A stretch of 64,000 nt of DNA from Mixta sp. Marseille-Q2659 (GTDB taxonomy: Bacteria > Pseudomonadota > Gammaproteobacteria > Enterobacterales > Enterobacteriaceae): NCBI RefSeq assembly GCF_940807255.1, contig NZ_CALNWY010000022.1:1-64000 (forward strand), written 5' to 3'. Positions 19,189 through 27,031 of the stretch are shown in pieces. The notes beneath the pieces are model-generated. The model made no database searches. It was not told where the DNA came from and was given only the letters and a program-made list of their open reading frames with translations. Within the stretch, counting starts at the first letter, position 1. Each line of letters begins with the position of its first letter. Made by a program: the position numbers and the translations under genes.

Positions 19189-19601
19189 ACAAAATATACA
19201 TGCTGGACACCTGTATCTGCTCGTTCATCATGCGGGAGCAGCCGGAAGCCGTACTGAAGCGCCTTGAGCAGGCGGTGCTGCGCAACCACCGCATCGTGAT
19301 TTCGGCCATCACCTATTCCGAGATGCGCTTCGGGGCCACCAGCCCGAAAGCCTCGCCACGCCATATTCAACTGGTTGACGCCTTCTGCGCCCGCCTCGAT
19401 GCCATCCTGCCTTGGGATCGGGCCGCGGTGGATACCACCACGGACATCCGGATCACGCTGCGGCTGGCCGGGACGCCGATCGGCCCCAACGACACGGCGA
19501 TTGCCGGGCACGCCATCGCCATCGATGCCGTTCTGGTGACCAATAACGTAAGAAAGTTTGAGCGGGTACCGGGACTGACGCTGGAAGATTGGGTAAAGTG
19601 A
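19185..19601 (+). CDS. vapC: VapC-type PIN-domain toxin
   Basis: 138 aa, MvpA/VapC family, a Mg-dependent RNase that cuts initiator tRNA-fMet in enteric relatives. PIN-domain acidic residues are visible: Asp8 in MLDTC, Glu in SEMRFG, Asp in GPNDTAIAGH, and the C-terminal LVTNN of this subfamily. Relatives read MLDTN where this has MLDTC. The frame is complete, yet the antitoxin gene just upstream is broken, so the toxin may be silent, attenuated, or neutralised in trans. Confidence 0.85.
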   Translation: MNKIYMLDTCICSFIMREQPEAVLKRLEQAVLRNHRIVISAITYSEMRFGATSPKASPRHIQLVDAFCARLDAILPWDRAAVDTTTDIRITLRLAGTPIGPNDTAIAGHAIAIDAVLVTNNVRKFERVPGLTLEDWVK

Positions 19602-19642
19602 GTTACAGGCTTCAGCGGTAATATATGAAATATCCCGGCAGA

Positions 19643-20521
19643 TTATTTCAGCGTGCCGGGTATTTTGTCTTTAAGTGTATAGAGTTTGTCGAATTCAGCA
19701 TAGGGCTCTCCCGTTTCAGCCGCATGCCGGAGTTTGGCTTCAAGAAGGTCTGGCAGTGCGATCCCGTGACTGAGCGAATGATAAAGATCATAACCACTGA
19801 CACAGATAACCCGTTTCCCTTTACCGAAGGCAGTCAGACCTTCGGGAGTGAAGCCCATCCAGCTGATAAACACGCCTCGTGTCCAAGTCGCCTTGGTGCT
19901 GAGCTTTCCTTCAAAAACGTGTAGATCGGCTGCAGGCGTCCTGTTCTGATGCCACTTAGCTTCCATCAGATAGAATTCATCATTCAGCCGAAAGCTGCCG
20001 TCAATCTGTTCACCTGTGTTCCGAAAAGAGGAGCGGGGAGCAAGCTTAAAGGCACTGAACAGCCCAGCAAGCCAGCTCTCAAACCGGAAACCACGGGGAT
20101 GAGGCGCCAGAGCTTTCATTGCGTTCATTTCTGCCACAAGGGAAGACCAGTCAATACCGTGCCAGACCTGGACAGGTTTATCACCTCTGGCAGTATCAGC
20201 GTCAGTATTTTCCAGTCTGGAAATTAATGCCTGCCAGTCATTACGGCTTTGCTCAGCCTGATCAGGCATGCACTCTGTTTTATGCTGCCACAGTGCGTTC
20301 AGCACACGCAGCGCGGTTTCACGATCCACCTTTTTCAATAAACATCTGACACGCTTAGCTTTCGATGCTTCTTCTTCCAGATAAAGTTCATCATCAATAT
20401 CGATGTTCAGTTCTTCATCAAAAAAAACTGATAGTGTGCGGTTAGAGAAATCAAGGATATAGCCCGGATCGCTTTCAAAAACTAGATTAAAGAGTCTCAG
20501 ATCCTGCATTTTTAGTTTCAC
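19643..20521 (-). CDS. Mrr-like PD-(D/E)XK nuclease
   Basis: 292 aa. The C-terminal half carries the restriction-endonuclease fold: RGFRFESWLAGLF helix, then EQIDGSF (catalytic Asp) and YLMEAKWH (ExK). The N-terminal 100 residues are an acidic unrecognised domain (FFDEELNIDIDDELYLEEE). Mrr-type enzymes cut modified DNA; others are defence nucleases fused to sensors. It stands alone between vapC (convergent) and a gene-poor gap. The restriction role is inferred. Confidence 0.7.
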   Translation of the reverse strand: MKLKMQDLRLFNLVFESDPGYILDFSNRTLSVFFDEELNIDIDDELYLEEEASKAKRVRCLLKKVDRETALRVLNALWQHKTECMPDQAEQSRNDWQALISRLENTDADTARGDKPVQVWHGIDWSSLVAEMNAMKALAPHPRGFRFESWLAGLFSAFKLAPRSSFRNTGEQIDGSFRLNDEFYLMEAKWHQNRTPAADLHVFEGKLSTKATWTRGVFISWMGFTPEGLTAFGKGKRVICVSGYDLYHSLSHGIALPDLLEAKLRHAAETGEPYAEFDKLYTLKDKIPGTLK

Positions 20522-20933
20522 GTCAGCCTCCTGTTTTTTCTCATTATAACGACCAGAAACGCAGGTTGTTCACCGATCTTTAATATGGCGTTTTTCTGTA
20601 GAGCGCACGCAGCCGCGGTTCGCATTGGTGTTTTGGCGCTAGGCGCCACGTCAACACCGGACCAGGCTTGGCCTTTCGCCTGTTGATGAATTTAACATCG
20701 GAACGATATACGCTGTGAAGTTCTAAACGCTGCAACGCCATCTGGATGAGCCTTCAGAGGTTGCCGTCGCCGCATTGTATCCGGTTTAAGCTGACGGCCG
20801 TTTTGCTAACGGAAGCGATGCGTTTGTTTATGGCGGACAGCTTGAATCTGATTATCAGCGGATTATGAAATGGATTTTAATCAATCTGGCAACCTGGACT
20901 GATTAGACGGAAGAAACAACAGGACTATTAAAT
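20522..20933. other. Gene-poor gap with decayed sequence
   Basis: About 410 bp. The plus strand ends with an open stretch at about 20800-20906 reading FVYGGQLESDYQRIMKWILI before a stop, which looks like the tail of a lost gene. No start is present. Confidence 0.3.
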
Positions 20934-21305
20934 TTATACCGACTGAGGTAACACATTACAGAACAGGTAAGGGCTGTTGTCTCTTTTCCAGATCGCATGT
21001 TCTTGTGCCACAGCTTTCATCAAGCAGGCTAAGGTTTTATCGCCTTTTAACTCCTGAAGAGCTGGAACGAGGTTTATAAGCAGTTTGCGAAGCACAAGCT
21101 CTCCGTTAACCTCTGCAACGATGATATGCCTGTGTTGAGATATGAGTGTACGAGCGATGACAAGAACGGAGCCCTGCATAATGTCAGCTTCAGGATAATT
21201 ACTGTCGCTGCGTACAAGAAACGTTAAATGAGGTGACAGCGTGAACAGATCGCCCAGACTGAGCCGCTGCTCTGCAAAGTTTTGTGCGGGGTTCTGAAAG
21301 GCCAT
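20934..21305 (-). CDS. UmuD/S24-like protein
   Basis: 123 aa. The first 75 residues align with the UmuD/LexA S24 core (LSLGD, GSVLVIART, HIIVAEVNGELVLRKL). The tail of about 45 residues (VPALQELKGDKTLACLMKAV) is not UmuD-like. The catalytic Lys position appears to be Arg and the Ser box is atypical (DSNYPE), so self-cleavage is doubtful. It is a paralog of the fragment at 18783. Role unknown: a SOS-linked accessory or a decayed protein. It ends the accessory block next to the RepFIB-like origin. Confidence 0.55.
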   Translation of the reverse strand: MAFQNPAQNFAEQRLSLGDLFTLSPHLTFLVRSDSNYPEADIMQGSVLVIARTLISQHRHIIVAEVNGELVLRKLLINLVPALQELKGDKTLACLMKAVAQEHAIWKRDNSPYLFCNVLPQSV

Positions 21306-21351
21306 TTGCTGCCTCGCATTAACATATAATATGAAAATAGTCTTTTTAAGT

Positions 21352-21396
21352 AACTACTCAGGGGTTCACAAATTCTTTGTGAACCCCTGAGTAGTT
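21352..21396. repeat. Perfect 21-bp hairpin with 3-nt loop
   Basis: The left arm 21352-21372 begins AACTACTCAGGGG; the right arm 21376-21396 is its exact reverse complement; the loop is TTC. There is no T-run after it, so it is not a standard intrinsic terminator. It lies between the S24-like gene start and the DnaA box of the origin. Such a perfect palindrome could be a recombinase or protein site, a primer hairpin, or an IS-end relic. Confidence 0.7.
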
Positions 21397-21456
21397 GAAC
21401 AAGCCGCAGGCGCGTTAGTCGGCTCCGACAACAGCTTTTCTATCTCTAGATGACTG

Positions 21457-21571
21457 TTATCCACAAGTCCACAGGCACGATCCAATAATATATCCAATAA
21501 GATCCTTATAGTACCTAATAGATCCCCGTAACGCGCAGGCCGCTCTGCGTCTGGCTTTAAAGCAGATGCAG
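21457..21571. other. Replication origin: DnaA box and AT-rich segment
   Basis: TTATCCACA at 21457-21465 is a perfect DnaA box. It is followed by AT-rich sequence with GATC sites (about 21481-21530) just left of five iterons. This is the expected layout of an iteron-controlled oriV of the RepFIB type. Confidence 0.7.
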
Positions 21572-21678
21572 ATGTGTGCTGGCGGGAAGTTAATGTGTGC
21601 TGGCGGGAAGTTAATGTGTGCTGACGGGCTAGTAATGTGTGCTGTTGGGATGTAAAGTGTGTGCTGACGGGATAAAGA
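21572..21678 (+). repeat. Upstream iterons, five direct copies
   Basis: Five copies of a 21-bp unit with core TGTGTGCTG followed by RCGGG. Cores start at 21573, 21594, 21615, 21636 and 21658, so spacing is 21, 21, 21 and 22 bp, two helical turns. The first two are identical. They should bind the initiator encoded 50 bp downstream for origin melting and autorepression. Confidence 0.9.
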
Positions 21679-21728
21679 TCCTTTTCATCTACAGCTGAAA
21701 ATTCTCTTCTAAAAAACGAGATAACCCA

Positions 21729-22595
21729 ATGACAGATAAGTCATTTATATCTGATGCGCTTTATAGCGACATGATCAGTAAAGAAAAACAGCTCACAGTT
21801 AATTCAAACAACACCGTTCAGCCTGTTGCTCTTATGCGACTCGGCGTTTTTGTCCCGAAGCCCACTAAATCCCAAGGCGATAACAATGTTGTTGATGCTT
21901 CCGAGCTTTTTTCTCAGCTGGAAATCGCGCGGGCAGAAGGCTATGACAATATCAATATTGCCGGTCCGCGGCTCAACATGGACTGTGACTTCAAAGTGTG
22001 GATTGGAGTTATCTATGCGTTTAGCAAGTACGGCCTGAATTCTAACAAAATCGAACTCAAATTCACGGAATTCGCCAAAGGATGTGGCTTTTCGGCAAAG
22101 CGTATAGATGCCCGTCTGCGCAGCTCCATTCATGAATCGCTGGGTAAGCTTCGTAATAAGTCCATTTCGTTCAAACGTGGCGCAGACGTACGGGGAAGTT
22201 ATCAAACCGGCCTTCTTAAGACGGGGTATTTTGACGCGGATAAGGATATTGTTCAGCTTGAAGCGGATGAAAAGCTCTGGGAGCTGTTTCAGCTTGATTA
22301 CCGTGTGCTGCTGCAACAGCACGCCATCAAAGCTCTTCCCAAGAAAGAGGCGGCTCAGGCTATTTATACCTTCATCGAAAGCCTGCCGGCAAATCCTGTT
22401 CCTGTTGGGTTCCCACGTTTACGCGAACGCCTTTCCCTGACCAGCTCGGTTAGCGAACAGAATCGTACTATTAAAAAAGCCCTTGAACAGCTGCAGAAAA
22501 TTGGTTATCTGGAATTTTCACTGGTTCGTAAGGAACGTGAAAATTATTTGATCATTCATAAACGTAACCCGAAGCTGAAGCCTGTTGATTTTTAA
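21729..22595 (+). CDS. repA: RepFIB-like (Rep_3 family) replication initiator
   Basis: 288-aa initiator of the Rep_3 winged-helix superfamily. Paired winged helices are suggested by FTEFAKGCGFSAKRIDARLR in the first half and FPRLRERLSL with NRTIKKALEQLQKIGYLEF in the second, the latter the likely iteron-binding part. It binds the flanking iterons to start replication and to repress itself. Iterons on both sides of the gene match the RepFIB plan. A ParAB locus and a tyrosine recombinase lie within 8 kb, as is usual near such replicons. Confidence 0.85.
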   Translation: MTDKSFISDALYSDMISKEKQLTVNSNNTVQPVALMRLGVFVPKPTKSQGDNNVVDASELFSQLEIARAEGYDNINIAGPRLNMDCDFKVWIGVIYAFSKYGLNSNKIELKFTEFAKGCGFSAKRIDARLRSSIHESLGKLRNKSISFKRGADVRGSYQTGLLKTGYFDADKDIVQLEADEKLWELFQLDYRVLLQQHAIKALPKKEAAQAIYTFIESLPANPVPVGFPRLRERLSLTSSVSEQNRTIKKALEQLQKIGYLEFSLVRKERENYLIIHKRNPKLKPVDF

Positions 22596-22596
22596 A

Positions 22597-22956
22597 ATGT
22601 GTGCTGGTGGGACTCAGGCCTGCATCGGTCATAGATGTGCTGCGGGATGCTTGAAATGTGTTCACCATGTATGTGTGCTGACGGGAAGTGATTGCCTGTG
22701 AGAGTAGCAAGCCTTTCCTGAGCCTGTATTTCTGCCACCGTCAGCAAGCCGACAGTGTGTGCTGGTGGGACGCCTGCTTATTTTACCCGACAGCACACAT
22801 TTTCTTATCGATATTATCTTCTCAAGCTCACCGTATTCTTTCCGGATTCGACCTACATCCCTACAGCACACATGCAGACCCTGTTCAGCAGGCCTGTCTT
22901 CCTGCCAGCACACATGGTCGGACATAAATCTTACGAGCTATCCCGACAGCGCACAT
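22597..22956. repeat. Downstream iterons, direct and inverted
   Basis: Direct copies begin at 22597, 22671 and 22754, with a partial one near 22634. Inverted copies (CAGCACACAT core) lie at about 22781-22800, 22862-22873, 22897-22915 and 22941-22956. Spacing is irregular, unlike the upstream set. In RepFIB plasmids the distal repeats set copy number and incompatibility. No gene is seen from 22596 to 23211. Confidence 0.85.
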
Positions 22957-23211
22957 GTTGGCAGGCGGAGCGGCTGGGTTATTTCTGCATAGTTCCTCTG
23001 TGTCTTGATTAACGGGTACAGTCTTGCAAGCATATTAAAAGAACAAAGCAACCACAGTGCGCTTAGAGAAAAGATGAATACAGTACATATTTATTTGACA
23101 AGTAGTGCAATGTGCAGACACGTGAAGGTTTTGCCCGCGTTGATCTGCTCCCAATAGATTAACATACCCCAATGTTAGTCATGTCTTCATAAGCCACATG
23201 AGGACATCTCC

Positions 23212-23890
23212 ATGAAGAAGTGTTTTTCCGACCAACAGATCATCAGTATTCTCCGCGAGGCTGAAGCCGGGGTATTCGCCCGTGAACTCTGCCGCAGGCA
23301 CGCCATTTCCGATGCCACCTTTTACACCTGGCGTAAAAAGTATGGCGGTATGGAGGTACCCGGGATTAAGCGCCTGAAGTCGTGTGAGGAAAATAGCGCC
23401 CGACTCAGGGCGCTGCTGCGCCGCGAAGGGCTTCATGTTAATCACAAGCGCGCGTACCGGCTTTATCATCTCAGTGGCCTGGGGGTAAACGCAGACGATG
23501 TCGCAAAGGGCTGGCGACAGAACGTTTGCTGCTGCTCCGCCCGGATGTGCCGAACCTGACCTGGTCAATGGATTTTGTTATGGATGCACTTGCCAGTGGC
23601 CGCCCGATCAATGGGCCTTTGAGCATGGCGTGGAGCTGCGGCTTATCCTGTCCGGCAAGCCGACACAGAACGGATTTATTGATAGTTTTAACGGACGCTT
23701 TCGCGATCAATGGCTGAATGAACACTGGTTCAGCGACATAAGTCATGCCAGGAGAACCATCAGTGAATGGCGTCAGGATTATAATGAGTGCCGCCCGCAC
23801 TCCACGCTGAATTATCAGACCCCGCCTGAATTTGCGGCGGGCCGGAGAAAGGGTAATTCTGAGAATGAAGGATCCGACATTACTAACTGA
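23212..23890 (+). pseudogene. IS3-family (IS407 group) transposase, decayed
   Basis: The start reads as intact OrfA (SDQQIISILREAEAGV, then HAISDATFYTWRKKYGGM), then jumps into OrfB scraps in shifting frames: an HTH_21 piece, SMDFVMDALASGRP, and finally the end with QNGFIDSFNGRFRDQWLNEHWF and RPHSTLNYQTPPEF. Internal deletions removed most of the catalytic core. A right end like TGACCTACCCCCAA (reverse strand, about 23908-23921) is visible; a clear left end is not. Confidence 0.8.
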
Positions 23891-24281
23891 AAGCCGTATC
23901 TCATCTTGGGGGTAGGTCAAATAGACAGATGGATAAGAATCTACGCTCTTAATAGTGTGGCTTTACCGATCTCTTTTTATGCCGCGTCTGAAGACGCCGG
24001 CCAACGCTTCACAGCTACATAGTAAACTGTACTCCCATTTACCGTTCTGATGAGGAGAAAGCTGTTGTTATATGGGAATCAGCACTAATCGACATGGTGA
24101 CCAGACAATGCGGAACGACCTACAGTGCCGCAAGCAACCGCATTACGTTATGAATAATACTGATTTTCATAGTTGCCGCTACCGTTAGCCTTCGCATTTT
24201 TCTGATTAATGATCTGGTTACTTGTCCAAAATTTCAATAACTTATAGAGTATCCTTTTAAGCTATCAAACAGAGAAATTAT
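23891..24281. other. Gap with a C-terminal gene scrap
   Basis: On the plus strand a frame of about 50 codons without a start runs from about 23995 to TGA 24151-24153 and contains RSDEEKAVVIWESALIDMV. It looks like the tail of an unidentified protein. The rest shows nothing. Confidence 0.3.
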
Positions 24282-24506
24282 ATGTCTGGCTGGGAAGATT
24301 TCTGCGACTCTATGGGGCTAGATACCCATAATGGATTTGATACTTTGATGGACAGGTATAGCCGCGACCTTAAGCATGAAAAAGAAGAGGAATATCATCT
24401 GTTCTTCGAAACGTTTCAGGATGGTCTGGAGTGGTCGAAAAATAACAAAGGGGCAGCATTTACTCGTAGTTCTGATGGGAAAGGATTCATGCCATCGAAG
24501 AAATAA
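24282..24506 (+). CDS. Small unknown protein, 74 aa
   Basis: Acidic N-terminal half (GWEDFCDSMGLDTHNGFDTL) and a basic C-terminus; no family recognised. Its start is in an AT-rich stretch, and the next gene begins 37 bp downstream on the same strand. The pair has the size and arrangement of a small two-component unit such as toxin-antitoxin or anti-restriction, but nothing in the sequence proves it. Confidence 0.5.
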   Translation: MSGWEDFCDSMGLDTHNGFDTLMDRYSRDLKHEKEEEYHLFFETFQDGLEWSKNNKGAAFTRSSDGKGFMPSKK

Positions 24507-24542
24507 TATCGTAATAAGCTGTTTTAAAAGGAAAGAACCTAA

Positions 24543-24743
24543 ATGACAGATAAAGAATTATGGATGCAGGCTTTTAAGGAAGCTGAGAATGTGTTCAAGG
24601 AAGCTGATGAAACTCTTTATTTTACTGCTGAATACGAGCAGGTCAAAGCGAAGCTCACTGAAGGAATTATTTCCCCTGATGAAGCTGAAAGAGAACTGGC
24701 TCGGCATCACACGGAATATAGGGAAAGCTTTCCAAAGGATTAA
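24543..24743 (+). CDS. Small unknown helical protein, 66 aa
   Basis: Strongly charged, predicted helical throughout (ELWMQAFKEAENVFKEADET), with AAAGGAAAG before ATG. It is paired with the gene just upstream. No known family. Confidence 0.5.
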   Translation: MTDKELWMQAFKEAENVFKEADETLYFTAEYEQVKAKLTEGIISPDEAERELARHHTEYRESFPKD

Positions 24744-25297
24744 ATGCAATATCCTACAGTCTTCAGATATATTGTTAGCCATCGAGTTATGCAATAGAAA
24801 TCCCCGCTTCGCCCCAACATCCGCGTGTAATCCCCGCCATTCAATTTCGTGCATGCCTGTGCAGGCGCTTAAAAATTAGCAGGGGCGTTTTTCGGGGGTT
24901 CGGACAGGGAAAAGGTCTGTCTTTCGGGTAGAGTGGCGCAGAAACGCACTGAGGGCGTTTTTAATGTTATGGTAAATATGAGTAATCGGCTGATACAGGA
25001 ACGCCGTCCGACAGAGCGGCTTATAGTTACGCTTTTTGCCTAGGGGCATCAGATGAATTGTCGCCGTAAGTGCAATGGCGAAGACCACTCCTGCTTTTGT
25101 TCGCAGGAGTCTACGCCTTATCATGTGATAAAATGTCGGCAGAAAACGGGAGCTTTTTTCCAGCGTGATTTGCACCTGAAAGAGGTTTTTCATCAAATTT
25201 GCACCAGTCTTGGTTACCACTACTGCCGGCTTGATGTTTTGTTCGTCTTTCATGCGCACCCCACTTTTTAAAGATGGAGGAGCGTGGTTCCACTGCA
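24744..25297. other. Gap, possibly with a decayed gene
   Basis: An open frame on the minus strand, 24876-25301, could encode 141 aa, but its composition (many Arg/Lys/His, no domain), poor start and overlap with the mazF end make it doubtful. Nothing else stands out. Confidence 0.3.
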
Positions 25298-25630
25298 TCA
25301 CCCTATCAGCAGCCGGGAAATTACCCGGACCGATTCCAGTTCGGTCGCTGTCACGCGTCCTTTTTTCGTTGCTTCGCGTGCGCGCCAGTCCAGACTTTTA
25401 ACCTGATCGGCCAGTACTGCCGAACCGGGCTGGCTGTCCAGTTGCACTTCAAACGGATAGCCCTTAATTTTCGTTGTCATTGGGCAGCAAACCAGAAGAC
25501 CTACCATCTCGTTATATTGCTTTGCACTCAACACCAGCGCGGGGCGGTGGCCTGCCTGCTCATGGCCGGCCTGTGGATCAAAGTGCATCCATACGACGTC
25601 ACCTGAGTCCGGTACATATTTAGCTACCAT
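25298..25630 (-). CDS. mazF: MazF/PemK-type toxin endoribonuclease
   Basis: 110 aa of the CcdB/PemK fold. The start reads YVPDSGDVVWMHFDPQAGHEQAGHRPALVLS, the conserved opening, and TKIKGYPFEV carries the conserved central strand. It cleaves mRNA at short motifs when freed from MazE. It overlaps mazE by 7 nt. Complete and likely active. Confidence 0.93.
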   Translation of the reverse strand: MVAKYVPDSGDVVWMHFDPQAGHEQAGHRPALVLSAKQYNEMVGLLVCCPMTTKIKGYPFEVQLDSQPGSAVLADQVKSLDWRAREATKKGRVTATELESVRVISRLLIG

Positions 25631-25875
25631 GCCTCTTTCCCGACCTCATCCGTAAACGCTTCGCTGTGAATATTTTCAGGCGTTACCTTTGCCAGCAAGG
25701 CTTGCAGTGTGGGCGCAGGAGTCACCGGCTTGATTACCAACTGTGGGCGGTTATCACTGCCTAAAATCACATTAACTTCAACCTCAGCATCTACATCCAG
25801 CGCCATAGCGGCCATTAACTGGCTGGGGATTCTTACTGCCGGGCTGTTTCCCCAGCGTTTAATCGTCTGTCGCAT
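25624..25875 (-). CDS. mazE: MazE/PemI-type antitoxin
   Basis: 83 aa. The N-terminal AbrB/SpoVT fold reads IKRWGNSPAVRIPSQLM; the acidic C-terminal tail wraps the toxin. It represses its own operon with MazF and is the labile half of this addiction module. Confidence 0.93.
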   Translation of the reverse strand: MRQTIKRWGNSPAVRIPSQLMAAMALDVDAEVEVNVILGSDNRPQLVIKPVTPAPTLQALLAKVTPENIHSEAFTDEVGKEAW

Positions 25876-25887
25876 TTTCTACTGCTC

Positions 25888-25952
25888 TGTATAAACAATG
25901 TAGATACAATGTATCATTGCATAATCTATGTATCAACATTGTATATACGAAA
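25888..25952. promoter_or_regulatory. mazEF operator/promoter
   Basis: Interleaved palindromic motifs of ACATTGTAT / ATACAATGTAT type repeated at short distance just upstream of mazE. This is the usual alternating operator for MazE-MazF autorepression. Confidence 0.6.
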
Positions 25953-26329
25953 TAATTGGAACCATGATCCTAATCTTTTAACTGTCATCTGCGAGTCATG
26001 CCTGCGTTATACCTTCGCAGATATTATCGGCCGGACCAATGCAGCTTAAATGTTACTATTATATTCATAGCTGCTTTGCATATCCTTTTGTCCCGCTTAT
26101 GTGGCGCTGTAAAGCATTGACGTTCTGACGGTTCGGTATTTCGCTGCTTCTGCTGGCATGTTGCCGGCGTATTCTTCCACCTCAATTTCGTTATCTTTCA
26201 ACAGATGTCGCTGCTGGATTCATCCTCACTTTCTTCTTCATTGCCGGCCATATCCTCATCCAGCGTATCGTTATCAAGGATTAAAGTCGGCGTTTCCTCT
26301 GCTAACTGGTAAGCTCGTTCTCGCCAACA
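25953..26329. other. Gene-poor gap
   Basis: No supported gene. A minus-strand open stretch encodes a highly acidic peptide (about 26198-26310) without a family. Likely decayed sequence. Confidence 0.3.
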
Positions 26330-26474
26330 AGCTGCCCCTGTGCCGATGGTGGGACCGCAGACGCAGCTTAACTTATTTGATGAATGGCAGCCACGGACTG
26401 ACAACGCGCCGCTGATGGCGGTTATGGATCGTCTTAACAGTAGCAGGATAGTGAGTGTCTGGTTTGCCGGTTAA
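26330..26474 (+). pseudogene. umuC scrap, beta-clamp motif and end
   Basis: A frame ending at TAA 26472-26474 reads QLNLFDEWQPRTDNAPLMAV then MDRLNSSRIVSVWFAG. It aligns to QLNLFDDEVPRPGSEALMNL and MNRSGRYSIGFAG near the end of the umuC piece at 13662-14459. Everything upstream is gone. It is a second, independent umuC remnant. Nothing is seen from 26475 to 26665. Confidence 0.65.
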
Positions 26475-26665
26475 GAAGCCGACTAGGTGGATGAAGTTTG
26501 AACCGCTTTCTCGTGCGTGCATAGGCACTCGCAGGTTAATTATTCCGGTTGCACAGATTAAATAACCTTCTGTAAGACATTAATATGATTAAGCAGCGTG
26601 CAAAACCAGATTGGTATGGCTGAAAGATACAATAAAAAGCAGGGAGAGCTCTTTATTGCCGGCAC

Positions 26666-26699
26666 GACATGATAATTTCGCATGCGAAATTATCATGTC
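26666..26699. repeat. 34-bp perfect palindrome containing parS copy 4
   Basis: The centre ATTTCGCATGCGAAAT (26675-26690) is the same 16-mer found at 27677, 29372 and 29602. Here the symmetry extends to 17 bp per arm. It overlaps the stop codon of the last gene of the par operon, so it may serve both as a ParB site and as a transcript-end hairpin. Confidence 0.8.
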
Positions 26700-27031
26700 A
26701 GCTCATTTCGCCGGTACAACGTTTTTAAAACAGGCGTTAGCCGGTAATGTTGTTTTGCCCAGCGTCCATACGTATTTGTTTCGACAAAGGTGCGTTTACT
26801 TGTGCTGTCCGATTCACGGTAGTAAAGAATACAGATCAGATTACTGGCCTGCAGGTAACCTGCGACGCGGGTAATATTTGTCCGTATAAAGCCGGTTTGC
26901 TTCTCGAATTCATCAAGGTCTACCCCGTCAGACCCATGATCCAGTGAGTCTACAAGAAATGCGATCAAGGCAGATGCGATAGAACGTCTGCCTGACCCGG
27001 TGATGAGCGTATCGAGTTCAGTAAAGGTCAT
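26693..27031 (-). CDS. Unknown fourth gene of par operon, 112 aa
   Basis: Overlaps the gene before it by 4 nt and ends inside the parS palindrome. No family recognised. The segment DEFEKQTGFIRTNITRVAGYL could be a winged-helix or HTH. Position implies a role tied to partition or copy control, but none is shown. Confidence 0.65.
   Translation of the reverse strand: MTFTELDTLITGSGRRSIASALIAFLVDSLDHGSDGVDLDEFEKQTGFIRTNITRVAGYLQASNLICILYYRESDSTSKRTFVETNTYGRWAKQHYRLTPVLKTLYRRNELT

Noticed and set aside
21572..22956. CRISPR array
   Set aside because: Repeats are phased iterons without spacers of constant length and without cas genes; they flank a replication initiator.
22755..23012. Overlapping small open frames after the RepFIB-like initiator
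   Set aside because: They only read through iteron repeats; the DNA repeats explain the sequence.
24876..25301. 141-aa open frame on the minus strand
   Set aside because: No domain, odd composition, and overlap with mazF; not strong enough to call a gene.
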